Of a stretch of DNA of 47,929 nucleotides, positions 27,602-35,873 are shown one piece after another. Source of the DNA: Aurantimonas marianensis (GTDB taxonomy: Bacteria > Pseudomonadota > Alphaproteobacteria > Rhizobiales > Rhizobiaceae); contig NZ_JALHBS010000093.1 in the NCBI RefSeq assembly GCF_024195285.1, positions 1 through 47,929 on the forward strand, written 5' to 3'. Within the stretch, counting starts at the first letter, position 1; the number at the start of each line of letters is the position of its first letter. The position numbers and the translations under genes are program-made. Below the pieces are notes generated by a model. That model did no database searches. It saw nothing but the letters and a program-made list of their open reading frames with translations, and was not told the origin of the DNA.

Positions 27602-28254
27602 GTCACCTCCAGCCGTGTCGCCAGGACCTTGGAATAGTTGACGCCATCGTCGGGTATGGTTTCGTCCGGGGCCAGCGTCGCCACAGATGCCAGCCACTGC
27701 TTGGCGGCCTCGTCCTCGTCCGGCACGAGAAATTTCTTCGCGCAGCTCTTCGGCATGTCGATGAGTTGAAAATCGCTCTCGTCGGCAAAGTCAAAAGCGA
27801 CGAAGAACGTCTCGTCGAAGTTGGAAACCGTCAGCTTGTCCTTGACGAGATCGACCGGTTCGCCGGCCTTCATCTCGAAGAACATCAGAAGCTGGTTGTT
27901 CTCCCAAAGCATGAGGATTTCGTCCGGCGGCGCCATCGTCACCTCGCGGCCACCGGCTTCCACGAAGGTGTAGAAATTCCACTCGGCGATCGATTCCTTG
28001 ACCGTCGCTCCGACCTCGGAAAGTTCGTCGTCGTCAAGCGTGCCGTTGGCGTTCTTGTCGAAATCGACGATCACCGAGGACGAAAACAGCTCGTCCATGC
28101 GCCAGATGTTGCGGATCGCCGCGAGCTGTCCGTCCGGCGTGCCGACGATCTCGACCTTGGCCTCGGCGAAGACGTGCGGATGCGCTGAGGCGACGCCGGC
28201 CGTGAAAAGGACCGCGACAAGTCCCAGCGCGCCTGCCGTAACCCGATGATGCAA
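27583..28254 (-). CDS. DUF1007 family periplasmic protein
   Basis: A 223-residue protein. After a signal peptide (VTAGALGLVAVLFTAGVASA) the mature N-terminus is HPHVFAEAKVEIV, the DUF1007 hallmark and a likely metal ligand. A later DKNANGTLDDDELSE loop resembles an EF-hand-like acidic turn, as in the family. DUF1007 is found with NicO exporters and is thought to present metal to them. Start: no suitable ATG exists; a TTG with GGAGGGG seven bases upstream gives a signal peptide of normal length. Confidence 0.85.
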   Translation of the reverse strand: MHHRVTAGALGLVAVLFTAGVASAHPHVFAEAKVEIVGTPDGQLAAIRNIWRMDELFSSSVIVDFDKNANGTLDDDELSEVGATVKESIAEWNFYTFVEAGGREVTMAPPDEILMLWENNQLLMFFEMKAGEPVDLVKDKLTVSNFDETFFVAFDFADESDFQLIDMPKSCAKKFLVPDEDEAAKQWLASVATLAPDETIPDDGVNYSKVLATRLEVTCAPAS

Positions 28255-28337
28255 GGCCGTTCCCCTCCAAATCCGCCGAAACTGGAAACAGCATAAGAAT
28301 GGCCGAAGTTTGAACGACCGCCCGTTTTGGCACCGGT

Positions 28338-28856
28338 TCAGCGCAGGACGAGAACCTGTGCGCCGACATTCACCCGCTCGAACAGATCCTTGACGTCCGC
28401 ATTGCGCATCCGGAAACACCCGGCGGACGCAGCGCGGCCGATCGAGTTCGGCGAGTTGGTCCCGTGGATGCGGTAGGCGCCCCAGCCGAGATTCAGCGCC
28501 CGCTCGCCCAGCGGGTTCTTCGGCCCCGGCCCCACCGATTGGGGCAGGCTCGGGTTCTTCTTGCGCATCGACGGCGTCGGCGTCCAGGTGGGATTGTCGC
28601 GCTTTTTCGAGATCCAGCTCTTGCCGAACCATTGCTCGCTCGGCTTGCCGACGGCGATGTCGTATTCCAGCGCCTTGCCCTGCCCCGTCAGCAGGTAGAG
28701 TTTGCGCTCGCCGGTCTCGATGACGATCGTGCCGGGATCGGCATCGACGGCATATGGCATTTCGGAACGCGAGACGGCCGGCACCGCCTGCTCGTGGGCG
28801 GCGGCGGGTGCGGAGGCTAAGAGAGCCAGCGCGGCGAGGAAGGATCGACTCGACAT
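28338..28856 (-). CDS. L,D-transpeptidase
   Basis: A 172-residue exported protein: signal peptide (LAALALLASAPAAA, about residues 7-20) and a YkuD domain. The catalytic signature is HGTNSPNSIGRAASAGCFRM with His131 and Cys147. An earlier GTIVIETGERKLYLL strand fits too. L,D-transpeptidases make 3-3 cross-links in peptidoglycan or attach proteins to it, and Hyphomicrobiales carry many copies. The ATG has a weak TAGG site. It lies between the DUF1007 gene and a LysR gene on the same strand, with short gaps, but no functional link is evident. Confidence 0.92.
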   Translation of the reverse strand: MSSRSFLAALALLASAPAAAHEQAVPAVSRSEMPYAVDADPGTIVIETGERKLYLLTGQGKALEYDIAVGKPSEQWFGKSWISKKRDNPTWTPTPSMRKKNPSLPQSVGPGPKNPLGERALNLGWGAYRIHGTNSPNSIGRAASAGCFRMRNADVKDLFERVNVGAQVLVLR

Positions 28857-28919
28857 GCAGCTAGCCTACCAAAGCTCTGCTAAGGTTGGGTAAAAGCTGC
28901 CGGCGCCGGCCGGCTCGCC

Positions 28920-29837
28920 TCAACCGCCGTTCCGACGCTTTGAATCGCACTTCTTGAACCAGTCCGCCAGATAGTCGACGAACAGGCGCACCCGCGCCGG
29001 CAGATGGCGGCGATGCGGGAAAACCGCATAGATTCCCGCTTCGCTCGGCATGTAATCGTCAAGCACCGTCATCAGTTTTCCCGCCTCGATGTCCTTGCGG
29101 ATGACGAAGCTCGGGCTCAACGCCAGACCGAGGCCGGCAATCGCCGCCGCCCGGACCGTAACGGGGCTGTTGGCGGTGAATTTTCCCGACACGGTGACCG
29201 GGATCGTCTCCTTGGTTTCCGGGTCGCGGAAGATCCAGTTGGAAAACATCCGCGAATTGGAATCGATCACCGCCGGGAAGCCGGCGATCTGCGAGGGGTG
29301 CGTCGGCCGGCCGAGCCGCTTCAACAGGTCCGGGCTACCGACGATGGCGAAGTCGAGCGAAGCCAGTCGCCGGGCGATCATCGCGGAATCGGCCAGCCGC
29401 GTCATGCGGATCGCGACGTCGAAGCCCTCCTCGACCAGATTGACGAAACTATCGTCGAGATGGATGTCGAGCCCGATGTCGGGGTGGTCCCTGGCGAAGT
29501 CGACGAGGCTGAGCCCCAATTCAGCGTCGCCGAAGGTCCGGGCCGCCGACACGCGGATCGTCCCCTTCGCCTCGCCGGTCGCTTCCCGCGCCTCCTCGTT
29601 GAGGCTTTCGAGATCGGCGAGGATACCGGAGGCACGCGCCAGATAGACCTCGCCGGCCGCCGTGAGGGCGATCTGCCGGGTGGTGCGGTTGATCAGGAGA
29701 ACGCCGAGTTCGTCCTCCAGTTCGCGCACATATTTCGACAGAAGCGCCTTGGAGCGGCCGGTCTTGCGAGCCGCTGCCGAGAAGCCCTGATTGTTGATGA
29801 CGGCGATGAAGGCGCGCATCCGGGTCAGCGTATCCAT
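28920..29837 (-). CDS. LysR-family transcriptional regulator
   Basis: A 305-residue protein. The N-terminal winged helix is MDTLTRMRAFIAVINNQGFS, then KTGRSKALLSKYVRELEDEL and NRTTRQIALTAAGEVYLARA. The C-terminal effector domain includes GLDIHLDDSFVNLVEEGFDV, the pattern of the CrgA/DsdC-like subgroup. The target is unclear: it is divergent from ornithine decarboxylase across a 540-base region that contains a 19-base palindrome. The ATG has a GGAGCAAGG site. Length is standard. Confidence 0.9.
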   Translation of the reverse strand: MDTLTRMRAFIAVINNQGFSAAARKTGRSKALLSKYVRELEDELGVLLINRTTRQIALTAAGEVYLARASGILADLESLNEEAREATGEAKGTIRVSAARTFGDAELGLSLVDFARDHPDIGLDIHLDDSFVNLVEEGFDVAIRMTRLADSAMIARRLASLDFAIVGSPDLLKRLGRPTHPSQIAGFPAVIDSNSRMFSNWIFRDPETKETIPVTVSGKFTANSPVTVRAAAIAGLGLALSPSFVIRKDIEAGKLMTVLDDYMPSEAGIYAVFPHRRHLPARVRLFVDYLADWFKKCDSKRRNGG

Positions 29838-30066
29838 TCGGGCACCTTGCTCCAGGCTTGAATTTGTGACCGCCGGACAACGGTGGCCGTCCTTCCTGCT
29901 ATGGGAATGGGCAAAAAATCAATCGGGGCGTGCTTTTCCCCTTGTCTGTGACGGACCACCGGCATACATCGCATCTCGCCCCAAGTCGCACGTGCCTGTG
30001 GGCGTCCCCCGGTCCTCAAATGCGAGGGTTGCCGGGACGGTACCTGGACGTAACACATCCAGTCGG

Positions 30067-30085
30067 TTTTGCGAGCTTCGCAAAA
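30067..30085. repeat. 19-base palindrome upstream of ornithine decarboxylase
   Basis: TTTTGCGA-GCT-TCGCAAAA: two perfect eight-base arms around three bases. It sits in the region between the LysR gene and ornithine decarboxylase. It could be an operator or a small hairpin in the leader RNA. Confidence 0.6.
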
Positions 30086-30089
30086 TTGA

Positions 30090-30374
30090 GGACGCCTTGA
30101 AGCAACGACGGTCCGGGCCTTTCTGGTCTCTCCTGGTCTCCAAAGCCGGGAATACTGAAGAGGCACACCATCCTTGCCTGAAGTGCGGCGGGTTCAAGCC
30201 CTCCAAGCCATGGCAGACTGATTACCGGAGACGGACGTTTCGCGTCCGCATCCGGCCATCGTCGCGTCTCGCAAGAGGCCGTTCGGAGGGTCGCTATCGG
30301 CTGTCCGCGGCAATCTTGCGGTCGTTCCTCGTCGATTTTCCGATCCGCAAGGATCGGGTCAATGGGAGAGCCCA
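30090..30374 (+). ncRNA. Structured leader upstream of ornithine decarboxylase (speF-like candidate)
   Basis: The roughly 300 bases before the decarboxylase carry several stems: CGGACG-TTTCG-CGTCCG (30232-30248), CCGATCC-GCAA-GGATCGG (30340/41-30357, with a GNRA tetraloop), and TGGG-AGA-GCCCA around the ribosome site, which could hide it. Alphaproteobacterial ornithine decarboxylase genes are known to be preceded by the conserved speF RNA motif (Rfam RF00518), a long cis element. Position and structure fit; I have not aligned it to the model. The rest of the 540-base gap shows no gene. Confidence 0.5.
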
Positions 30375-31508
30375 ATGGCCACGCAGCGCATCCTCGACTT
30401 CCTTGCCACCCGACGACCGGACGGCCCCTGCCTCGTTGTCGACCTCGATATCGTCGAGGACAATTTCAACGCCTTCCGCAAGGCCCTGCCCGATTCGGCG
30501 ATCTTCTACGCCGTGAAGGCCAATCCGGCGCCGGAGGTTTTGCGCCTGCTCGCTTCGCTCGGCTCCAATTTCGACTGCGCTTCGGTCGCCGAAATCGAGA
30601 TGGCGCTCGAGGCCGGCGCGACGGCCAAGCGTATCTCCTACGGCAACACCATCAAGAAGGAGCGCGACATCGCCCGCGCCCACGCGCTCGGCGTGTCGCT
30701 GTTCGCCGTCGATTGCGTCGAGGAGGTCGAGAAGGTGGCCCGCGCCGCGCCCGGCGCCCGCGTCTTCTGCCGCGTCCTGACCGATGGCGAGGGCGCCGAG
30801 TGGCCGCTGTCGCGCAAGTTCGGCTGCGTCCCGACGATGGCGATCGACGTGCTGATGCAGGCCAACGCGCTTGGTCTCACGGCCACCGGCGTCTCCTTCC
30901 ATGTCGGCTCGCAGCAGACCGACACGGAAGCCTGGGACGCGGCGATCGCCGACGCGAAATACGTCTTCGAGGCGCTGGCCGACAAGGGCATCGTCCTGAC
31001 GCTCGTCAACATGGGCGGCGGCTTTCCGACCCGCTATCTGAAGGACGTACCGGCCGCGAGCGCCTACGGTCAGGCGATCTTCGCGAGCCTCAGCAAGCAT
31101 TTCGGCAACCGGTTGCCGGAGACGATTATCGAGCCGGGTCGCGGCATGGTCGGTGACGCCGGCGTCATCAAGGCCGAAGTCGTGCTGGTCTCGAAGAAGT
31201 CGGACGAGGACGCCAACCGCTGGGTCTATCTCGACATCGGCAAATTCGGCGGCCTTGCCGAGACCATGGACGAGGCGATCCGCTATCCCATCGTCACCCA
31301 GCATGACGGCGAGCGGACGGAACCGTGCGTCATCGCCGGCCCGACCTGCGATTCGGCGGACGTGCTTTACGAAAGGACGCCCTACCCGCTGCCGATCTCG
31401 CTGACGGTGGGCGACGAGGTTCTGATCGAGGGTACCGGCGCCTACACGACGACCTATGCCTCGGTCGCCTTCAACGGCATCGAGCCATTGCGTGCCTACG
31501 TGATCTGA
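30375..31508 (+). CDS. Ornithine/lysine decarboxylase, fold III
   Basis: A 377-residue PLP enzyme of the eukaryotic-type (alanine-racemase fold) decarboxylases. Motifs: the PLP lysine in FYAVKANPAPEVL (Lys48), FHVGSQ (176-180), IIEPGRGMV (253-259), and the second-subunit catalytic segment GPTCDSADVLYE (Cys325, Asp326). It converts ornithine to putrescine; rhizobial homologues also accept lysine. A long structured leader precedes it, so control at the RNA level by polyamines is plausible. The ATG has GGGAG six bases upstream. A terminator-like hairpin follows. Confidence 0.94.
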   Translation: MATQRILDFLATRRPDGPCLVVDLDIVEDNFNAFRKALPDSAIFYAVKANPAPEVLRLLASLGSNFDCASVAEIEMALEAGATAKRISYGNTIKKERDIARAHALGVSLFAVDCVEEVEKVARAAPGARVFCRVLTDGEGAEWPLSRKFGCVPTMAIDVLMQANALGLTATGVSFHVGSQQTDTEAWDAAIADAKYVFEALADKGIVLTLVNMGGGFPTRYLKDVPAASAYGQAIFASLSKHFGNRLPETIIEPGRGMVGDAGVIKAEVVLVSKKSDEDANRWVYLDIGKFGGLAETMDEAIRYPIVTQHDGERTEPCVIAGPTCDSADVLYERTPYPLPISLTVGDEVLIEGTGAYTTTYASVAFNGIEPLRAYVI

Positions 31509-31560
31509 GGCGCCGCATGCCAACCCGATTGCGACGACGGAGCCGGTCGCTCCGAAGCTG

Positions 31561-31587
31561 ATGCCCGGCGCGGACCGCGCCGGGCAT
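31561..31587 (+). terminator. GC-rich hairpin downstream of ornithine decarboxylase
   Basis: A perfect 13-bp inverted repeat around one base (ATGCCCGGCGCGG-A-CCGCGCCGGGCAT) 52 bases after the stop codon. Only TTT follows, so it may be a Rho-independent terminator or a 3'-end stabilising hairpin. Confidence 0.55.
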
Positions 31588-31654
31588 TTCGCCCGCGCGC
31601 CGCGGCATCGCCCGGCCGCTCCCTTCCGCCTCCGGTCGATCCGAGGGGGGTATT

Positions 31655-32269
31655 ATGTCCGCATTCCTTCATGCCGCAGCCTTCGAGTCCGCCGCGCCGC
31701 TGTTTTCGATCGCTCCGGAAACCGAGGATGGCCTCGCCGCGCGCGAGGCCCTTCTCGACGTCGCGATGGGTCCCGGTCGCAAGCGCAAGTCGTCGGAGGC
31801 AATCCGGCGCGGTCGACGCCCGGCGGAGGGCCTCGCCTTCGCCGCGATCGCAGCCGGGGGGAGTCTGATCGGAACCGTGCGCCTGTGGAACATCGCCGCC
31901 GGCGGGCCGACCGGCAACTCGGTTCCAGCGCTGCTCCTTGGCCCGCTGGCGGTTGATCCCTATCTCAAGAATGCCGGTATCGGCGGCGCGCTGATGCGCC
32001 ATGCGATTGGCGAAGCAGCGCGGCGCGGCCATGGCGCGATCCTGCTCGTCGGAGATCCGGAATATTATGGTCGCTTCGGCTTTTCATGCGCGGCCACCGC
32101 GAATCTCGCCATGCCGGGGCCGTTCGAGCCACACCGCTTGCTGGCTCTGGAAATCACGCCGCGACATCTCGCGCGCGCGGCGGGCACGTTGAGGCCGACC
32201 GGCCGCAGACAGCTTCCTGTAATTACTACCGATACGGCCGCGCATCGCTGCTTTGCGCCACCGGCTTGA
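31655..32269 (+). CDS. GNAT N-acetyltransferase, YhbS-like
   Basis: A 204-residue protein with a GNAT fold: LLLGPLAVDPYLKNAGIGGA carries the acetyl-CoA loop (Q/R-x-x-G-x-G/A equivalent), followed by GHGAILLVGDPEYYGRFGFS, the YhbS-type motif. The acceptor is unknown. It follows ornithine decarboxylase on the same strand, as is common in Rhizobiales, which raises the possibility of polyamine or amino-acid acetylation, but this is inference. Ribosome site GAGGGGGG, four bases before the ATG. A hairpin separates the two genes. Confidence 0.85.
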   Translation: MSAFLHAAAFESAAPLFSIAPETEDGLAAREALLDVAMGPGRKRKSSEAIRRGRRPAEGLAFAAIAAGGSLIGTVRLWNIAAGGPTGNSVPALLLGPLAVDPYLKNAGIGGALMRHAIGEAARRGHGAILLVGDPEYYGRFGFSCAATANLAMPGPFEPHRLLALEITPRHLARAAGTLRPTGRRQLPVITTDTAAHRCFAPPA

Positions 32270-32429
32270 ACAGCGCATTTCGGTGAATAATCATTCAAAC
32301 TTAATGACTTGCGTGGGACGCCCTTGTTCCCCCGCGGATGAAATGGCATAGGCAACCAACAGGGACATGGATGGGGATTTGTGGGCGGACACGTCCGACT
32401 TCCTTGACCTTTGCTGGGGACGGAGCCGG

Positions 32430-34870
32430 ATGGAACTGGCCAAAGACGACCGGCTGGCCTCGGCCCTCGCGGAGAACGCGGCGTTGCGCCGCCGGCTGGC
32501 GAATCTGGAGTCCGCCAGCGGCGACGATGCCGCGACACGGCTCGACGCCGCGACGCACGAGATCGCCGATCTGAAAGAAGAGATCGCCAGCCTGAAAAAG
32601 GCCTTGCACAAAAGCGAATCCCGCTATCGCCTGATCGTCGAAAGCGCCGTCGACTATGCCATCATCGCCGCCGATCTCGACGGCACCGTCACGACCTGGA
32701 ACGAGGCCGCCGAAGCCGTGCTCGGCTGGTCCGAACGCCAGATCGTCGGCCGCCCGATCGCGACGATCTTCACCCCCGAAGACGTCGAGGCCGGCGTTCC
32801 GGAACGCGAGATGAGCCTTTCCCTGACCATGGGCAAGGCAAGCGACGAGCGCTGGCACTTGAAGGCCGATGGATCGCGCTTCTTCGCGAGCGGCGAAATG
32901 ATGCCGCTCCTCGGCGACGACGAGAAGCCCGCCGGCGTCCTCAAGATCCTGCGCGACCGGACACGCGAGCGCAAGGAACGCCAGGAACTGGAGGTCAGCC
33001 GAGAACGGCTGCACCTCGCCCTTGAGGTTTCGGACCTGGTTGGAACCTGGGATTGGGACATCCCGGGCGATAGCGTCTACGTCAACACACGTTTCGCCCG
33101 TCTGTTCGGTGTCGATCCGGCACTCGCCGACAAGGGCGTGCCAATCGAGACATTCTTGCGAGGCGTCCACCCCGACGATCTCGCCGGAACCAGCGCCGCG
33201 ATCAACGCGGCCATCGAAACTGGCTCGGCTTATTCACAAGAGTATCGCTCGATCGATAGCGATGGCACGATCCACTGGGTGTTCGCCAAGGGACGATGCT
33301 TCTACGACAGCAACGGAAACCCGCTGCGTTTCCCCGGCGCGATCGTCGACCGCACGGCCGATCGGGCCCGCGGGGTACGACAATCCGCGCTGCTGCGGCT
33401 CGGCGACGAACTGATATTGAGCGAAACCTCGGCCTCTCATACCGACAAGGCACTGGAGATACTCGGCGAGACGCTGGATATCGCGCGGGTCGGCTATGCC
33501 CATGTCGATGCCGCCGAGACCACCGCGACGATCGCCAGCGAATGGACTGCGAGAATGCGACGGCGCTTTCCGGGGTCATTCCGCTCGAACAGTTCGGCAC
33601 CAGATTTCTGGACGAGTTGCAATCCGGCCTCGTGGTGATCGAGAACACCGCTGACCATTCTTCATCGCCGGCCGTGAAAAAGGCATGGTCTGAGATCGGA
33701 ATCGGCGCGCTCCTCAATCTGACGGTGGTCGAGGACGGCCGGGTTCGGGTCATCCTTTATCTGCACGCCGCAAAGCCCCGGCGTTGGAGCGACGAGGAAG
33801 TCACCTTCATCCGGGAGGTGCTGAACCGTTCCTGGACCTTCAGCCAGCGCCGACAGGCCGAGCAGGCTTTAATCGAAACCGAAAGACGTCTCCGACTGGC
33901 CCAGGAATCGGCGGGTATCGGAACCTTCGACTATGACCTGCGCAGCGGGGAACTGAGATGGGACGAGCGCTGCAAGGCCATGTTCGGCCTGGGGCCCGAT
34001 GCGGAGGTCTCCTACGCGGGCAGCTTTCTTCCGGCTCTGCATCCCGATGACCGCGAACGCGTCGAGGCCGCCGTTGATCTGACCCTCGATCCCTCCAGCG
34101 GCGGCAGCTATGACATCGTCTATCGCATCGTCGGATTGACGGATGGTCTGCTTCGGCACATCCATGCCGCCGGCCAGACCATTGCGGACAATGGTGAGAC
34201 CGTCCGCTTTATCGGTGCTGTGCGCGACGTGACGGAGCAGATGGAGGCCGAAGAGCGCCAAAAGATGCTGACACGGGAACTTCAGCACCGCGTCAAGAAC
34301 ACGCTCGCTATGGTCAATGCCCTCGCCAATCAGACGCTGCGCCGTGCCACCAACGTCCAGGACGGGCTCGCCGCCTTCTCGGCCCGGCTGATCGCGCTCG
34401 GCAAGGCGCACGACATCCTTACCCAAACGAGCTGGACCTCGGCGCCGATCGCGGCGATCGTCGCCAACTCACTGGAAACCCATCAGCCGCGAGACGAATC
34501 GCGGATCGCCGTATCCGGACCGGAACTGCGGTTGACGGCGCGGCAAAGCCTCGCTTTGGCGCTTGGCCTGCATGAGCTGGCAACCAACGCGACCAAATAC
34601 GGCGCTCTGTCGAACGATACCGGCCAGGTGAGGATCGAGTGGGACCTGGAGAGCGCCAAGGGCACGCGGCAACTCACCTTTACCTGGCACGAAACCGGCG
34701 GTCCGCCGGTCGAAGCGCCCGCGGCCCGCGGCTTCGGCTCGCGCCTGATCGAGCAGGCGATGGCGGCCGAATTCGGCGGCGAGGTCAAGATCGACTACCG
34801 CCCGGAGGGCATCGTCTGCACAATCGAGGCGGCGGTGACGGAGGAGCCGGCGGAAGAGGATCCGGCGTAA
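32430..34870 (+). pseudogene. HWE-family sensor histidine kinase with internal frameshift
   Basis: Two overlapping frames together encode one kinase. Frame one (to 33638) has a short coiled coil, PAS 1 (YRLIVESAVDYAIIAADLDG), PAS 2 (LHLALEVSDLVGTWDWDIPG) and the first half of a GAF-like domain. Its sense breaks at ASEWT near 33540-33550. Sense resumes one frame over at ENATALSGVIPLEQFGTRFL, completes the GAF, then PAS 3 (LRLAQESAGIGTFDYDLRSG) and the HWE kinase: LQHRVKNTLAMVNALANQTL (phospho-His) and LGLHELATNATKYGALS. Inserting one base near 33550 would restore a single chain of about 814 residues. It is either a real disruption or a sequence error. The start could also be the ATG at 32367. 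Confidence 0.82.
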
Positions 34871-34895
34871 AGCCTCCGCATCCACCTGCACCGTC

Positions 34896-35873
34896 TCACC
34901 CCGCGATGTCGATCACGCCGGCCTCGCCAGATTCCGAGCCGAAGGCGATCAAGCGGCCCTCGCCGCTCCAGGCCATCGTCCTGACCGGGCTCGCGCCACC
35001 CCGCCTGAGCAGCGCTTCCTTGGAATCGGCGAAGCGCACCGCCAGGATCATGCCGTCGCCATAGCCGATCGCCAGCATGTCCTCGGCCGGGTGGCAGGCA
35101 ACGGCGGTCACCATCGTGTCGCCGCGGGTGCCAAGCTCCAGCGGCGCCTTGCCCATCGGCCCGTCCTTGCCGGAAAACGGCCACAGGATCGCGGCCGGCG
35201 CGCCGGACGTCGCCAGGAACTTGCCCTTGGCCGACCAGGACCAGTCCTTCACCTTGGCCGGATAGCCGGTCATCTTCATGTGCTTGCCGTCGTCGATCCG
35301 CCAGCCATGCAGGGCGTTTTCCTGCATGATCGTCACCAGGAAGCGTCCGTCGGGCGAAAAATCGATGCCGAGATGCGCGCCCTTCCATTCGAGCGCCGCC
35401 GGAGCGGCGTCCGTCGCGGGAAAGAACAGCGAAGCCCCGTCGTAGCGCGCGGTTGCCGCGCGGATGCCCTTCGGCGCGAAGGCGATGTCCTCGACCGTGC
35501 GCTCATGGCGGATTTCCTTGAGCGCGCCGCCGCTGAGCCGGACATAGGCGGTCCTGCCCGAGGCAAAGCCCACCGTATCCCGTGGGCCGCCGGCGACCGC
35601 GGCGATCCACTTGCGGCCGATCGAGGCGATTTCGCGCGCCGCGCCGCCGCCGTCAACCGACACCACGCGGCCGTCCTCGCCGCCGGTCAGAAGCCGCCGG
35701 CCGTACGGATCGTAGCGCGCCGACAACAGCCCGCCCGGATGCGCCTCGACCACCCGCTCGCCACCCGCCGGAAACCGTACGCTACCGTCGGCGATGGCGA
35801 AAACCGGCTGATCCTTCACGAAAGCCGCCGTCTCTACAAAATCCGGAAACTCATAGGCCGCGATCGACGGCAT
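34896..35873 (-). CDS. WD40-repeat protein coupled to CobW GTPase
   Basis: A 325-residue beta-propeller protein without a signal peptide. Repeats appear as HPGGLLSARYDPYGRRLLTG, LGIDFSPDGRFLVTIMQENA, VTAVACHPAEDMLAIGYGDG and VRTMAWSGEGRLIAFGSESG, spaced about 40 residues; perhaps seven blades in all. Its ATG overlaps the stop of the upstream GTPase gene by one base (TGATG), so the two are co-translated. Pairing of a CobW-type GTPase with such a propeller recurs in Hyphomicrobiales. The propeller may serve as a protein-interaction platform for metal delivery; function unproven. Confidence 0.82.
   Translation of the reverse strand: MPSIAAYEFPDFVETAAFVKDQPVFAIADGSVRFPAGGERVVEAHPGGLLSARYDPYGRRLLTGGEDGRVVSVDGGGAAREIASIGRKWIAAVAGGPRDTVGFASGRTAYVRLSGGALKEIRHERTVEDIAFAPKGIRAATARYDGASLFFPATDAAPAALEWKGAHLGIDFSPDGRFLVTIMQENALHGWRIDDGKHMKMTGYPAKVKDWSWSAKGKFLATSGAPAAILWPFSGKDGPMGKAPLELGTRGDTMVTAVACHPAEDMLAIGYGDGMILAVRFADSKEALLRRGGASPVRTMAWSGEGRLIAFGSESGEAGVIDIAG

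Noticed and set aside
30189-30206. GGTTCAAGCCC resembling a tRNA T-arm
   Set aside because: The five-bp T-stem does not pair and no acceptor stem or anticodon loop can be built around it; it is better seen as part of the leader RNA.
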